From contig CM038471.1 in the NCBI GenBank assembly GCA_021464415.1, positions 28,741,234 through 28,805,233 on the forward strand: a stretch of 64,000 bases of DNA, read 5' to 3'. The position numbers and the translations under genes are program-made. This document shows positions 10,663 to 21,874 of the stretch, piece after piece; position 1 is the stretch's first letter; each line of letters begins with the position of its first letter. This stretch comes from Lonicera japonica (lineage: Eukaryota; Streptophyta; Magnoliopsida; Dipsacales; Caprifoliaceae). Under the pieces are notes generated by a model that saw nothing but the letters and a program-made list of their open reading frames with translations, searched no databases and was not told the DNA's origin.

Positions 10663-13020
10663 TCAAAATAAATATAAAAAAAATAAAACTTCGATTTTTC
10701 TTATTTCAGCCAAAAGTGCGTTGATCATGTGCGCCTCCCCACAAACCTCATAATGGTTACTTCGTTGACAATACTTCAGGTTTATCTTATTATGAATACG
10801 CCTTGATGGATGACCCTTTTGTCGTAACATAATAGGATTAGGGATCAAGAAACCTAAAGTAGATGGGATTAAGTCCTCCAGTACTCTTTGGCAAAGCAAG
10901 ATTGATCGTAGAAGCAAAACGAGCCATGTATGCCTCAAGACTCAAATAGGGGTCAATTAAATAAATCGTCTCTTGTCTTATATCATTACACACTGACATG
11001 ACATGAGAACAAGGATACTTATAAACAAACCACATCTCACAAGTGCACGTGCGTTCTTTAATGTTTACATTCTTAACTTTACCTTTGTCTGATGTGACGG
11101 TCGCTGACCCCTCAAAATTATTATACCTAAACACACTATGTTTTTTGATCTTATTTTTAAGCACCTCAAATTTAAGCACCACGAATAGCGTATATTGAAA
11201 CTCCGAATTGGTATGCCTATCTATGCCCTGCGGCCTTCGTTGGTAAAAGTAAGTAAGCAAGAGGTAAAATATGAGTTGCACTGATGCAGTGACAGGCAAG
11301 GACCTTGCTCCTATTAAAACCTATTGAACACCTTTGAAAAGTTTATCGAGTTGACCCCAGACTGATGCCCTCTATCATGAACAAAAGCCCACTTCTCGAG
11401 TGGAATCTCATTTACCCACTTCCACAATTTTTTGCCCTTATTCTGTTGCTGTTCATCGTAATCTTTTATATTTTTCATGTAGTTATTAAATTTTGGCAAC
11501 AACTAGTAAGCGATATCATTCTTTCTCATTTGTATCCTTAACGTTTGAACTGGTTTACATTTACTTGTGAAGTTACTATAAATAGTGCATTTTGAATCGA
11601 TGGTATGTTCTCAGCTCTTGAATTTCTTTTTCGCAATTGATTACTGCTAGTATACTTCTGTGGAAATCAAAAAGAAAGCATATACCTTTAAGCCCCTTCA
11701 CAACATAGTGCAAAAGCCACTTAAGAAAATAATGCCAATTATCGTAGCTTTTTTCATCTCTATATTCAAATGGAAGCGAAAAAATTCCATAACTTGCATC
11801 CATGGCCATTACAATAAATAACTTCCCATTATACTTCCCTTGAAATGTATCGCGTTTATACCATAAAGCCTTCAATCAAAGCGCTAACAACCCAAAAGTT
11901 CTTGTAAAAAATACAATAATTCCCATTAAAATGCTTGCTTCTTAACTCATGGATCATCCTTTTATTATTAACCTAATATAGGCCAAATATCTTGGCATAA
12001 TTGCATACGACTCTTCTCAATCGCCAAGTAAAGTGGCAATCTCCTTTTGCTTCACTTGCCATGCCTTTCAATACGAAACCTTGTAAACATATTGATCTTT
12101 AACAAATACAACAATAACGCGAATCTTAATGGTAAGATCAGCCTCCACCATTTGTATCGTTTTGCTGGCAATAAATTTACTGTCCAAATGTTTGTGATTT
12201 AGTTTCATTTGATTAAATCACATATGTGGTGACATACATGGTTATTTCAACCCCTGTTTCTTCTTCTTTTTACAGGCACGAAGATGCCATTTGCACCCTT
12301 TATCAATAATAAATTCATTTGAATTCTTGATTATGAATGATTTCACATTGGCTTTCAGGTCCTTCTTTGTCTCATAAATTAGCCCCTTTCATAATTCATT
12401 TTCACTCCCCATCTAATATTATAGTGACACATAGTCCATATTTCTAACCTTAAATTATGTAGAGAATGATAGTATATCATCATTAAACTACCTAATCACA
12501 TTCGTTTTATTCTTCTTCATCACTTTCGCAATTGTTGTAATTGTTAATACCATTAAATTTTGAGTCCATGTCCTCTTTGGTACGGTATTATATATCCAAG
12601 TCTAAATCTATACAACGTCCGCCCCCAGCCATAAAATCAAGTATGGGGTGAGATGATTTGTGACCCTTCTTTCTAGTGCCAACGAAATGGCCGTAAAGTG
12701 GAACCCAAGAGAGAATGAGGGCGCCATCATTTACAACGTCACTAAAATCATGGTGCTGTAATGGATCGTTGGATGGAAGGGCTACATTGTGTCAATGGTA
12801 ATGATCTACATGGATCCGAACAATAGCAAATTTTCCCGAATTGGATACACATCGTAGTTCAGATCCACATTATCTATATACAAATCAATTGAATTAACAA
12901 ATAGAGAATTATAAGTGGTTTTATTGCAAACTCCAAGATTCCATCATCTTTAATTTCATGGAAGAAGTAATTGCAAACTGTGGTGGTTATAAGACGAAGG
13001 CATTTGTCTCAAATTTGGTA
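10663..13020 (-). pseudogene. MuDR-type (MULE) transposase, degenerate, copy A
   Basis: A MULE transposase cuts and pastes its element through a DDE nuclease. In - strand order: an N-terminal exon-like region (about 12500-13020); the zinc-finger/DNA-binding part (about 12290-12420; NSNEFIIDKGCKWHLRAC); WEESYAIMPRYLA (about 12000); the DDE core at 11875-11576 (KYNGKLFIVMAMDASYGIFS, then FLFDFHRSI); a SWIM zinc finger at about 11060-11000 (CTCEMWF..YPCSHV, a CxC...CxH pattern) followed by DPYLSLEAYMA; and a Cys/His-rich tail near 10760. Stops and frameshifts split it into at least four frames, so it is inactive. Terminal inverted repeats were not found. A second copy lies at 59629-63560. Confidence 0.8.
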
Positions 13021-14268
13021 TAATCATTAAGTAAGAATTTATAACATTACACTATCAGTCCATCTTACGAGAGAGAAGTTACCCTATTAGGAAGTATACA
13101 CATAGCAAATCCAACAATATTTTCCCAAATGTGACTTTTGCAGTTTTCACTAAACAATATTCCATCCATACTCCATTAAATATATATTTATATATATGCA
13201 TATATATAATTCACTATTACAATAAATCCCCAAATTCTCCCAACCACAATAAGAAAACCACCGCCTCCACATTTCCACTATCAATATATATATAGGCATC
13301 AATTAAGGCAAAAGTAAAACAAATTCAACAAATCACCATTGTGGAAGGTACGAAATATAAAATGTTTAGAGTTTATGTGTAAGAAAATTTTCAAACAATT
13401 TGAAAAATAAAATCAGTTACAATCTCTGTTAGGATTTCATATGAAACATTCTTTGAGGTTACTTAAAAACATTAATTTTCTCATGAAAGAGAATATGATA
13501 AAATGCACCCCCCAAAACTTTGTTCTCACCCTTACTAGAGATAACATTTAACTCACCCACTTAATTTTCCGAATTCATTTCAATTCTCCCCAGCATATTT
13601 GCAAAAGCCAAGCAAGACCTCAAAATCATTTTTTTTACCTGTTACCCAATTGCGTTAAGTTTCTTATTGAAATGAATTGTGTTTTGCTTTTAAACTCTCA
13701 TTCCATTTAACATGAACTCCGGTGAGATCTTTTCAATACATCATCAGTTCCTTTTGTTTCTTGAATCTGCCTCCATCTTCATGAACTATTGTGAGTTCTT
13801 TTTAATTATCTCATCAGTTTTTTATCTCATCTTTCTTCAAAAAATCAAACAACTTTATTCATTCTCCACAAAAACATCATTATGTGGATAAATAATGATA
13901 ATGAACAAATGATTCAGTCTTAAGATAAGAAAAATAAGAATTAATTGGTTTAACAAACTAGCTTTTAAGCCTTGAAATCAAATTATTCAAGAGATCGAAT
14001 AGAATTTAAGAAAAAATACCCTAAATTAATCTAATCTAGTATCTCTAAATGTAACCACTACTCATAAAGATGAAATAGAAGGGGTTTTTGAGTTGGCTTC
14101 TTCATCATGATTTCCTACCCTTCTCATTTAAATCAATTGAAAATGGTACCAATGGGAACACAAATCTCATTGAAGTTGCTGGAGAAAGGTGAAGTGAAAA
14201 AATATGTTAAGGGATTGATTGGGGAAAAAAATGGAAGTTTTTCACAAAAAAATCAATATTGTGGCGCA
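13021..14268. other. AT-rich intergenic DNA
   Basis: I see no gene. Contents are a dinucleotide-like ATATAT stretch (about 13170-13205 and 13280-13300) and scattered A/T runs. The + frame at 14107-14334 has low-complexity composition, no homology I recognise, and runs into the retrotransposon terminus at 14269, so it is not called. Confidence 0.6.
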
Positions 14269-14307
14269 TGTAAATTAATTTTGCATAGATCTTTAAACAA
14301 ACATAAT
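14269..14307 (-). repeat. LTR terminal fragment fused to internal DNA
   Basis: The first 39 bp (TGTAAATTAATTTTGCATAG...AACATAAT) equal the left end of the LTR at 14954. The sequence then continues with internal DNA matching about 30860 onward. The junction falls in the 8-bp word AACATAAT present in both parents, so a microhomology deletion removed over 500 bp of LTR plus adjacent internal DNA. Confidence 0.75.
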
Positions 14308-14938
14308 TTTATCTATTATTATTCAAGAAAATAAACATACGTAAAACGCTTTTGGGATCAACTCAGTAAACAACATGACATGATTTTAGAAATAATCCGG
14401 TAAGTATGATTTTGAAAATAATGCAGTAAGCATGATTTTTGTGAAAGACATATGTAACATGCTTTTTGGAACGATCCAGTAAACAAAATAGACTTATCGA
14501 AATAAGGAACAAGATTTTGGAAATAATCCAATAAACATGATTTTGGGAAAAACATACGTAACATACTACCCATTAATTATGTATAAATACCAGTACTCAA
14601 AATACCCATTAATTATTACGTATCAATAACAGTACTCACAGTACCCATTAATTACGTATAAATAACAGTACTTAAAATACTCATTAATTATTACATATCA
14701 ATAACGGTGCTCACAGTACCCATTAATCACGTATAAATAACATTACTCAAAGATTATCAAAACTTAGATAAAAACACATTAATTAATGCAATATATATTA
14801 ATTATCCCATTCAATATACATATGCCTCATACATATACATATTGATTAAAATTATGGGATATTAATAGCATGACTTGATTCAAATACAACAAAACCAATT
14901 TATTAAATAATACGAGAATTATGATAGTCCTCAAACAT

Positions 14939-14951
14939 GGCTCTGATACCA
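14939..14951 (-). promoter_or_regulatory. Primer-binding site (Met tRNA), left unit
   Basis: The - strand reads TGGTATCAGAGCC, the complement of the 3' end of initiator Met tRNA. It lies 2 bp from the LTR end at 14954. It is the site where reverse transcription of the element would start. Confidence 0.9.
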
Positions 14952-14953
14952 CA

Positions 14954-15520
14954 TGTAAATTAATTTTGCATAGATCTTTTAACAAACATAATTGCGGATA
15001 ACATTCATGCATCTATACAAATCAGCATACGAATCTTGGACTAACATAATTCTACGTGTATATGTATATAATTTAATTGGAAAGATCTACTAACCTCAAT
15101 TCATAGCCATATCAATTGATGAAAATATCGATGGCAGAATTCTAAATACTAGGAACAAGTTTCTCTCCCTTGGCCTATACATTTATGTGTTGTATCGTAA
15201 TTTTGGAATACTTAACTAATGGAATGTTACGTATAATTATAGGCAGGGAGAGGACCCACCCAATTCCTTATGTACCTATCTGTAATTCCCACTTTCCATC
15301 AAAGTGGGTTAGTGTGAGTTATCTCTAACTCATTAGAGATAATTACTATTAATATCTAACAAATAAAGATTTATCCCAAATAATTAAATAGGTTGTTATC
15401 TCGATAAAACCGTTCAATTCAAAACTTTACCACTTTCTCGTTATTTATTTATCATCTTAATAAATCACTAAATAAAATAAGCCAATTATGTGGACAAGAA
15501 TTAAATAATTAATTTTTACA
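14954..15520 (-). mobile_element. LTR, shared middle copy (567 bp)
   Basis: It begins TGTAAATTAATTTTGC and ends AATTTTTACA on the + strand, so it has TG...CA ends and a short terminal inverted repeat. It matches 31484-32028 along its whole length, including GGGAGAGGACCCACCCAATTCC and CTCTAACTCATTAGAGATAA. A primer site flanks it on the left and a polypurine tract on the right. Confidence 0.88.
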
Positions 15521-15537
15521 TTCTCCCACTTGGCCCA
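15521..15537 (-). promoter_or_regulatory. Polypurine tract of right unit
   Basis: The + strand TTCTCCCACTTGGCCCA directly adjoins the LTR end; on the - strand it reads TGGGCCAAGTGGGAGAA before TGTAAAAATT. This is the position and composition expected for the plus-strand primer. Confidence 0.75.
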
Positions 15538-15624
15538 TAGAATTAATGATTTAAATAAATAATCATTATGTGCACAATATAAGAGATTGACAGTCTCCGT
15601 AATACGGTTATCATTAATACTATA

Positions 15625-15814
15625 CTCCCTCCGTCCCAAATTGATGGTCCCTATTTCCATTTTAGATGTCCCAAAATAAATGTCCACTTTTCATAAAAGA
15701 TAAATATATACCTATTTTTCCCTTTTGTAAATTAAGCAAAAAGTACAATAATGATGTTAGGTCCTTAATAAGTTGGATTTCCCAAAATAGACCAGCAATT
15801 TGGGACGGAGGGAG
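15625..15814. mobile_element. Stowaway-like MITE, 190 bp
   Basis: It has perfect 19-bp terminal inverted repeats (CTCCCTCCGTCCCAAATTG and its complement) flanked by TA on both sides (15623-15624 and 15815-15816). The TIR sequence, TA target duplication and size are those of Stowaway MITEs mobilised by Tc1/mariner transposases. It has no coding capacity and lies just inside the polypurine end of the right-hand retrotransposon unit. Confidence 0.95.
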
Positions 15815-15816
15815 TA

Positions 15817-18800
15817 TTAAATAAACTATTAGTGAGAGTCATGGCGGTTATACGTTAATAAGACAACATACTCCCTTCCATGTACTACAACACTTAATAA
15901 TTTATCTAATACAGTCTATGAGCGAGAATTATACTTAATGGTCCAATAATAGTCTTATCAAAAAAACTTTTCCTGTTACAATTCATTCTTCATAATACAT
16001 GTATATATAAATTAATAGGAAATTAAAATCAGAAACACTTTCAATGAGCTCAACTATTTCTCATGTCAAAAGCATATAATAATTCACAAGTAACAGTCAC
16101 CATTGGCTATCTCTAAGACTCGTTCTTTAGGCATGCTTCTTAAATATCTTTAAAATAGCCATTATCAATAGAACATTATTCATAAGCCATATACTTTTAT
16201 CTTTAATTGAAACTAGTGGTTTCTGAATATCTTCCTCTTAGATAAGGTATTTCAATTATGCTTAACATTATAATAATACCTGTCATTTTTACAAAAGAAG
16301 ACAATTGCGGCACTGTCATAATTAATTTCAGCGGCTTAGAAATAATCATAACTCCAAGTTCTGAAATGAAATTTCACAATCATTAATCATGATTTGTAGC
16401 CTCAAAGCATGCTACAAAATTTAACCTTCATATTTTTTAATGGCTGAACATTCTTTTATCCTCAAACATTCATTTATTGAACTTTAGAGTTTATACTTAA
16501 TTGTAAGACAACTTAACAATTACGGAATATTATAATATTCTTATCACGTGGAAGTCTTAACATATTTTATCTCAAAGCTCTTATAAATAAAAACATTTAA
16601 TCTCATGCAATAAAAAAATTTACTACTGGCAAGCAAAATAACGTTAACTTATATAATTATAAATAAGTTTACTCCCACTAATCTTATGTTATATAGGACA
16701 ATTAAAATGATTTTAATTTAAAACCAAAAGAAACAATGGTATTAGTAGACTTAAGATTCCATTGTAGAGATTAACTTCGAAAATACATAAGTTGGCTTCT
16801 TAAGTTTTCAGACTGCGTTTGTATATTTTTAATGTATATTACAACTGTATTATACATACTTCATTTACTAAACTCCACTTCAAAAATGTTCTAATGAACT
16901 TCTAATGCAATAATGATTATAAAGGTAATCCTTTATAATTAATGCCTACTTTCTAAGTGAAATATTTGGAACTAAGTCATAACTTTATGTCGTTTAACGT
17001 TGCTAAAAAAGTTGTGTTCAGTCTTAAAGACCATTTACACACAATTTAATTTTATCCTTTAGCAATTCAATGACTTTCTAGACATTATCATTATGTTCCA
17101 TTGTATAAACTTTTATTTAGTGACATTAATCCACTTAATAAAATTGTTTATACTAAAGACTTGAGACAAAAATAACCGGATATTAATTCACATTCTTATA
17201 AATAAACCATGTAATCATTATGAATAACATTTTTACTTTGAAATCGTTTTAATGTTATTATATGTGGTTATACTTTAATGGCGAAAACTTCATTATGGAG
17301 TTGGTGGTCATTCAATTATTCATTGTTATCCAATAACTTTTTATTCAAAAGTTATGATTAAAAGATCTTCCACCCTAACATTTGAATCACCACATTAACT
17401 GAAATTACTCCAACTGACTTCACCCACTTCAAATGTGACATTTCCGATTATACAATTATCTAATTATAGGTAGGAAAGTAAAACTTATACCTATTGGATT
17501 TTTTGAAAATTCATTTTCAGTCATATGAATTATAAAATCTTAGTTCCGCTGGATTGACCTTAAACATATTAGTGTTTTAAACAAAGTTCCTTTCCTATTC
17601 ACAATTCAATTGGGTTATTGAAATTGCCTTATTAGGAACTATGTTCAGAACATTTATAGCGGTTCTAAGAGAAAATTCACATCATTATAGGTATGAATTA
17701 CTTCACAATCCTAACTATATTCATAAGTGTACAATTATGTCTTTTAGTTATATCATTATGCTAAGACATCCATAATAAATGCAAAGCTTTATAAGGAGTT
17801 TAAATACTAGTAGAGATATAACTAATTTTATCATACCAGGCGTAAATTCACTACATCTAGTAGTCATTTATATCTTTCACTATTATATCTAAATAATATT
17901 GAAAAACTCATTATTATTTCAAACAATAATAAATATAATCATAATGTGAAAAAAATTATTCATAAAGATGATAAAAATATTATATCTACCAAAATAAAGA
18001 TCAAATATTTACAGTATCTATATAAGTTCAAGGAGCTCTTCACTTCCCATGGTGCCTTTATTTGTGTGCTTGGTTTTTGTTCTCTATTAATAAAATCCAT
18101 GCACCTACTATAATTAGTAAAATCAAGAATTCAAAGAACTCAATTGAGTATTTTACTAAATCTTTTATACCACAAGAAAGTTGATTTTTATCAACCAAAT
18201 TTTCTTCAATCCTAATCATTTATTAGGAAGTAAATCCAAAAGGGTTCAATTAAAAGACATTATAAAACTTAGTTTCTAAAACTGTTGACAATAACATAAA
18301 AACAAACAAAATGAGATTTATTGAATAACTAGGTAAAACCTTTATTTAAATGAACTATACCATTGTGATTATGTTTGGAAAGAGAAACCAAATCATAAAA
18401 ACTTAAATAATCATAAGATTTGAATCATTAGTATCAAAATAAAATAATCACAATGACTTTAATAATAATTTCTTTACTCCAAGTTGCAACATCTCATTTC
18501 AATTTTGGCTTGAAAAATAACTATTTACACTTGAGTCAATCTACTAACTTAAATGAAAAATATATTAAATTTGATTGAAACGTTCAAATAATAAACTTGT
18601 TATTCTCTAATTTTTCAAGACTTCCAGTCTTTTCAAATAAAATATAATTAGTCCTAAACTTTTATTTTAGTGGATTGGTGAAGGAGTGAACTCACATAAT
18701 TTACTTTCAGGCATTTCATTACTTTCTTTATAGCTCCTCATGTTATTAGATAATCAGCAAATCTATTATTTTGCTGCTTAACATTTATTTCATCTATAAA

Positions 18801-19038
18801 TAACGTAGAGAGTGGGCATGGAACTAAACATAATTGGATAAGAAATTTCTTATCCCAATAATTTTGAAAAAGTTTAATGAGCGTAACAAATATACTCAAA
18901 CATGGGACTAGAAATCATTAAAATGCATAATAGTGAAATACGTTATTAACTTTCTTACAAGAGATACATAAACATTAAAAAAATACAATTATCCCTAAAC
19001 ACAATCATTAGTTTGAGGAACACTAATTTTCATATTAT
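15817..19038 (-). other. Non-coding internal DNA of the Met-primer element
   Basis: Over 3 kb, about 70 percent or more A+T, with stops in all frames and no repeat structure that I could resolve by eye. It lies between the polypurine tract and a solo LTR insertion. It continues after the insertions at 20277-20588, 28390-28991 and 30385-31468. Confidence 0.6.
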
Positions 19039-19043
19039 GTACA

Positions 19044-20271
19044 TGTGAGAATCCGGACCCGCGAGACCCGAGAGAAAGAAAAGTCCTCGTTCTCGGTTTT
19101 CTTTAAAAAAACGTGTTTTGTAGAGTCGCCAGTTTGTTTTACGAGAAAACAAACAAAAGATCGTACGAAGAACAATTCGAAGACGAATTATCTTTCATAC
19201 GTTTGAAACCAGAGATTTATTTTGAAAATTGACTTTGTTAGGGTTCGGGAACTACGTTACGAATTGGGAAGGTGTTAGGCACCCAATTCGCCCTTTCGGT
19301 CTCTTAATGGATCATGCATCTAATTCCTATTTTAGATATCTTGCAAGTAGTTCGAATTGTTTTCAGAATAATCCTTTCCGGATAAATTTAGTTTAAAACA
19401 ATATTTTTGAAATCAGACTCGAGCTTTGCGAGCGCCTACGTATTCATTCGTAGAATGAAATCAGAGTCTCGTAGTTCCTTTATTTTGGAAACTGTTTTTT
19501 TTTTTTGTTGGTTTTGAAAACGTGTCAAAACGGATTTTAGTTTTCTTGTAAAAACTTAGAATGGACTAGTTTAGAAAACAGTGAACTTCCTTGCAAGTTA
19601 TCTAATTTTCTGTATTAAAAATGCAATACCGAAATTTAGAGAAGTGGTAGAAAGTTATACCTGCTGCGCTTGGAGAAGATAGGAGAGCCTTGCCTTGCCT
19701 TCCTTCTTTCTCTCTCTAAAGCTTTCTCTCACTAACTTCCTCTCACTAGCATTCTCTCTCACTAGCCTTCTTTCTCAAAATTTCTCTAAAAATGATTTTC
19801 TCAAAACTTTGACAAAGCTCCTACTTACCAAAAATACTATTGAATGTTGATGATCCTAAAATGAGACCCCAAGGGTTCTATTTATAGGGAAAAATCCGCC
19901 AAAATCGCTCCAAAAGAGGCCAACCGCAGGGGGTAGCCGCATAGCGTGCGGCTAGGGCGTGCGACAAGGGTGTGCCAACCGTACGGTTGGCAGGTAGCCG
20001 TACGGTTGGGTGTGCGACAGGCGGCGGCGGCTGGCTATCAAAAAAACCTAATTTTTCTAACGGGGCTCAAAAATTAGGATTCCCTTAGAGGTTGTGGTAT
20101 ATTCCTAGTAAGCGAAGTGGCAACAAAGGTTGTGGTATATTCCTAACGCGCTCAAAAATCAGGATTCCCTTAGAGGTCTCCTGTATGCATGACGACTCAA
20201 CACTTGATGCATAAATGCTCGCTTGTATGAAAATCAAGTTCACACGAGAGTCGTGGATTGGGGTGTTCACA
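19044..20271 (-). mobile_element. Solo LTR, Tat/Ogre-type, TSD GTACA
   Basis: It starts TGTGAGAATCCGG and ends GGGGTGTTCACA, flanked by the 5-bp target duplication GTACA at 19039-19043 and 20272-20276. It shares with the LTRs at 38680-40194 and 55474-59628 the order of landmarks: GAGTCGCCAG, TTACGAGAAAAC, AAACTACGTTACGA-TTGGGAAGGTGTTAGGCACCC, CGCCCTTTCGGTCTCT, and a - strand TATA box. The two LTRs of a parent element recombined, leaving this copy. It belongs to a related but distinct family, since the U3 halves differ. Confidence 0.92.
19878..20010 (-). promoter_or_regulatory. LTR TATA box with upstream palindromes
   Basis: The - strand TATA box is the complement of CTATTTATAG (19878-19887). 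Upstream of it lie an inverted repeat TAGCCGCA-5 bp-TGCGGCTA (19934-19954), a perfect 18-bp palindrome GCCAACCGTACGGTTGGC (19974-19991) and a partial copy with core CCGTACGG (19998-20005). The layout parallels the palindrome arrays of the Tat/Ogre element but with another sequence. Confidence 0.55.
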
Positions 20272-20588
20272 GTACAACAATCATTTGCATAAACATAATG
20301 CTTAATTTATTTAATTCCTTCAAAACTTTATGAAAAGTTCTTTCTTCACACTTTTGACAATAATAGTGAGAATTTCAAGTAATAGCACTAATCAAGATTT
20401 AGTACACTTAAGGTAAACTAAACTTACTCAAAACGTTATGAGAAGTTAGTTATTTGAGGAAATAATACAAATTAAGCATGCAAATGAAGTTCACAACATA
20501 AAAACTCAACATCATTAATAATGCTTTGAATTAACAACTCGAACATTAATAATATAAATACAATGGATAACTTTGGTACTTCTTTGGG

Positions 20589-21151
20589 TAGTAACCATAA
20601 AATACAAATTATGATACTTGGCTGTATTTATATTTGACTTTAGTGAATTGTATATTAATTAATTAGATAGATACAGTATCTTTGGATATCTTATACCCAC
20701 CTAACTAAACAATACACTAAACTCTTTAATAATTATTTAGTCATTAAAATCATTCTCTTTGGAGAAAAAATTTCGGGAAAAAGATAAATTAAACCCTGAA
20801 GTTTGGGTGTAGATTCAATTTCTCCCCTGATGTTTCAAAAAATACAATGTCTTCCTTAAAGTTGCTACAGTGGTTCAATTGAGACCCTCGTCCTAATTCC
20901 ATTAACATTTCCGTCCAAATAATTTACACTTAACCCTCTAAAACTTTAAAAGTGACACTAAACACCCTCAAGTTATATTTTTTTTAACTCATGTGAAGGT
21001 ATAACTCATGATATTTTAGATACAATAAAGATAAAACAAAATTAGATTAATTGCCAAAACGAAATTCAAAACTTCGACAGACCTAAATTTCAAACAAACT
21101 TCGACAAACCCAAATTCAAAATAATGAGCAGATTATAACAGAAGAGTATCA
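20589..21151. repeat. Left copy of 560-bp direct duplication
   Basis: Nearly identical to 26788-27350. It begins GTAGTAACCATAAAATAC and includes about 185 bp outside plus about 375 bp of the left arm of a long-TIR element (GGGAAAAAGATAAATTAAACC at 20775). The 9 bp before that TIR, AAAAATTTC (20766-20774), match 8 of 9 with ATAAATTTC after the right TIR at 28380. The copy stops at 21151, where chromovirus-like LTR sequence begins. Confidence 0.8.
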
Positions 21152-21710
21152 AACCCACATAATTATACAACTTATGGTGATATTGCACGAAACCCGCAAA
21201 CACAACAAATTGGCTATGCGAACCTCAACATAGATACACACGAAAACCGTAGAAAATTAAGAACCTGGATCGTTTCTATAATCAAATTAGGATGAAAATC
21301 GAAGACGCCACAACCGGGTGCGGAATACCGATTGATAAGTCGAATGAACGCCATGGACAAACTGATAAGTTCAAGTAATTCGTGAATAACCAAAGAGGAT
21401 TAAAATCACTCAATATTATTATGAATAATGTCTTAGATATTAAAACAAAACAATGAACCCCCTTTAAATAGAGTGTAGAAAACTTAGGCAACAAGAAACC
21501 AATCCAACAAGAAAACTTCAAAACAAATCCTAACTATACAAGGACTAGTCTCTTAAATTATTTAAAAGAAATAATAACAATAATAAATAAATAATAAATA
21601 AAAACGCGTGGGCTTGACTCCACACTCTTGGGCCTTATAGACATGGTTTTCTCACTCAAATTGGGCTTGAATAAGTGTAATACAGCCTCCATTTTGTGCT
21701 CCACGTTTTC
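21152..21710 (-). mobile_element. 3' LTR-like region of chromovirus-like element
   Basis: No coding capacity. The - strand shows a purine run AGAGGGGAAAACG at about 21720-21708 (candidate polypurine tract) and a TATA-like CTATTTAAAG near 21465, as in an LTR. The left limit is simply where the duplicated flank ends; exact TG/CA ends are uncertain. An A/T-rich AATAATAAATAAATAATAAA microsatellite lies near 21580. Confidence 0.45.
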
Positions 21711-21874
21711 CCCTCTAATGGGCTTGATTGTGCCTTCTTCTTAAGCCCAAATAGCTTGAATCAATCCATTAAGCTCTGCCTTTAACTTCTTAGCCCGCAA
21801 CCTTGTAGTTGGGCTTGTTGGAACTTGGATGGACTTTAAATTGTCTTAATTTTGCACAACAGCCTTGCCTCCAT

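Noticed and set aside
14107..14334. 75-codon + strand frame as a small host gene
   Set aside because: Runs into the LTR fragment at 14269 and resembles nothing; composition is like the flanking non-coding DNA.
14939..14951. tRNA gene remnant
   Set aside because: Only the 13 bases complementary to the tRNA 3' end are present, at the position of a primer-binding site; no tRNA fold surrounds them.
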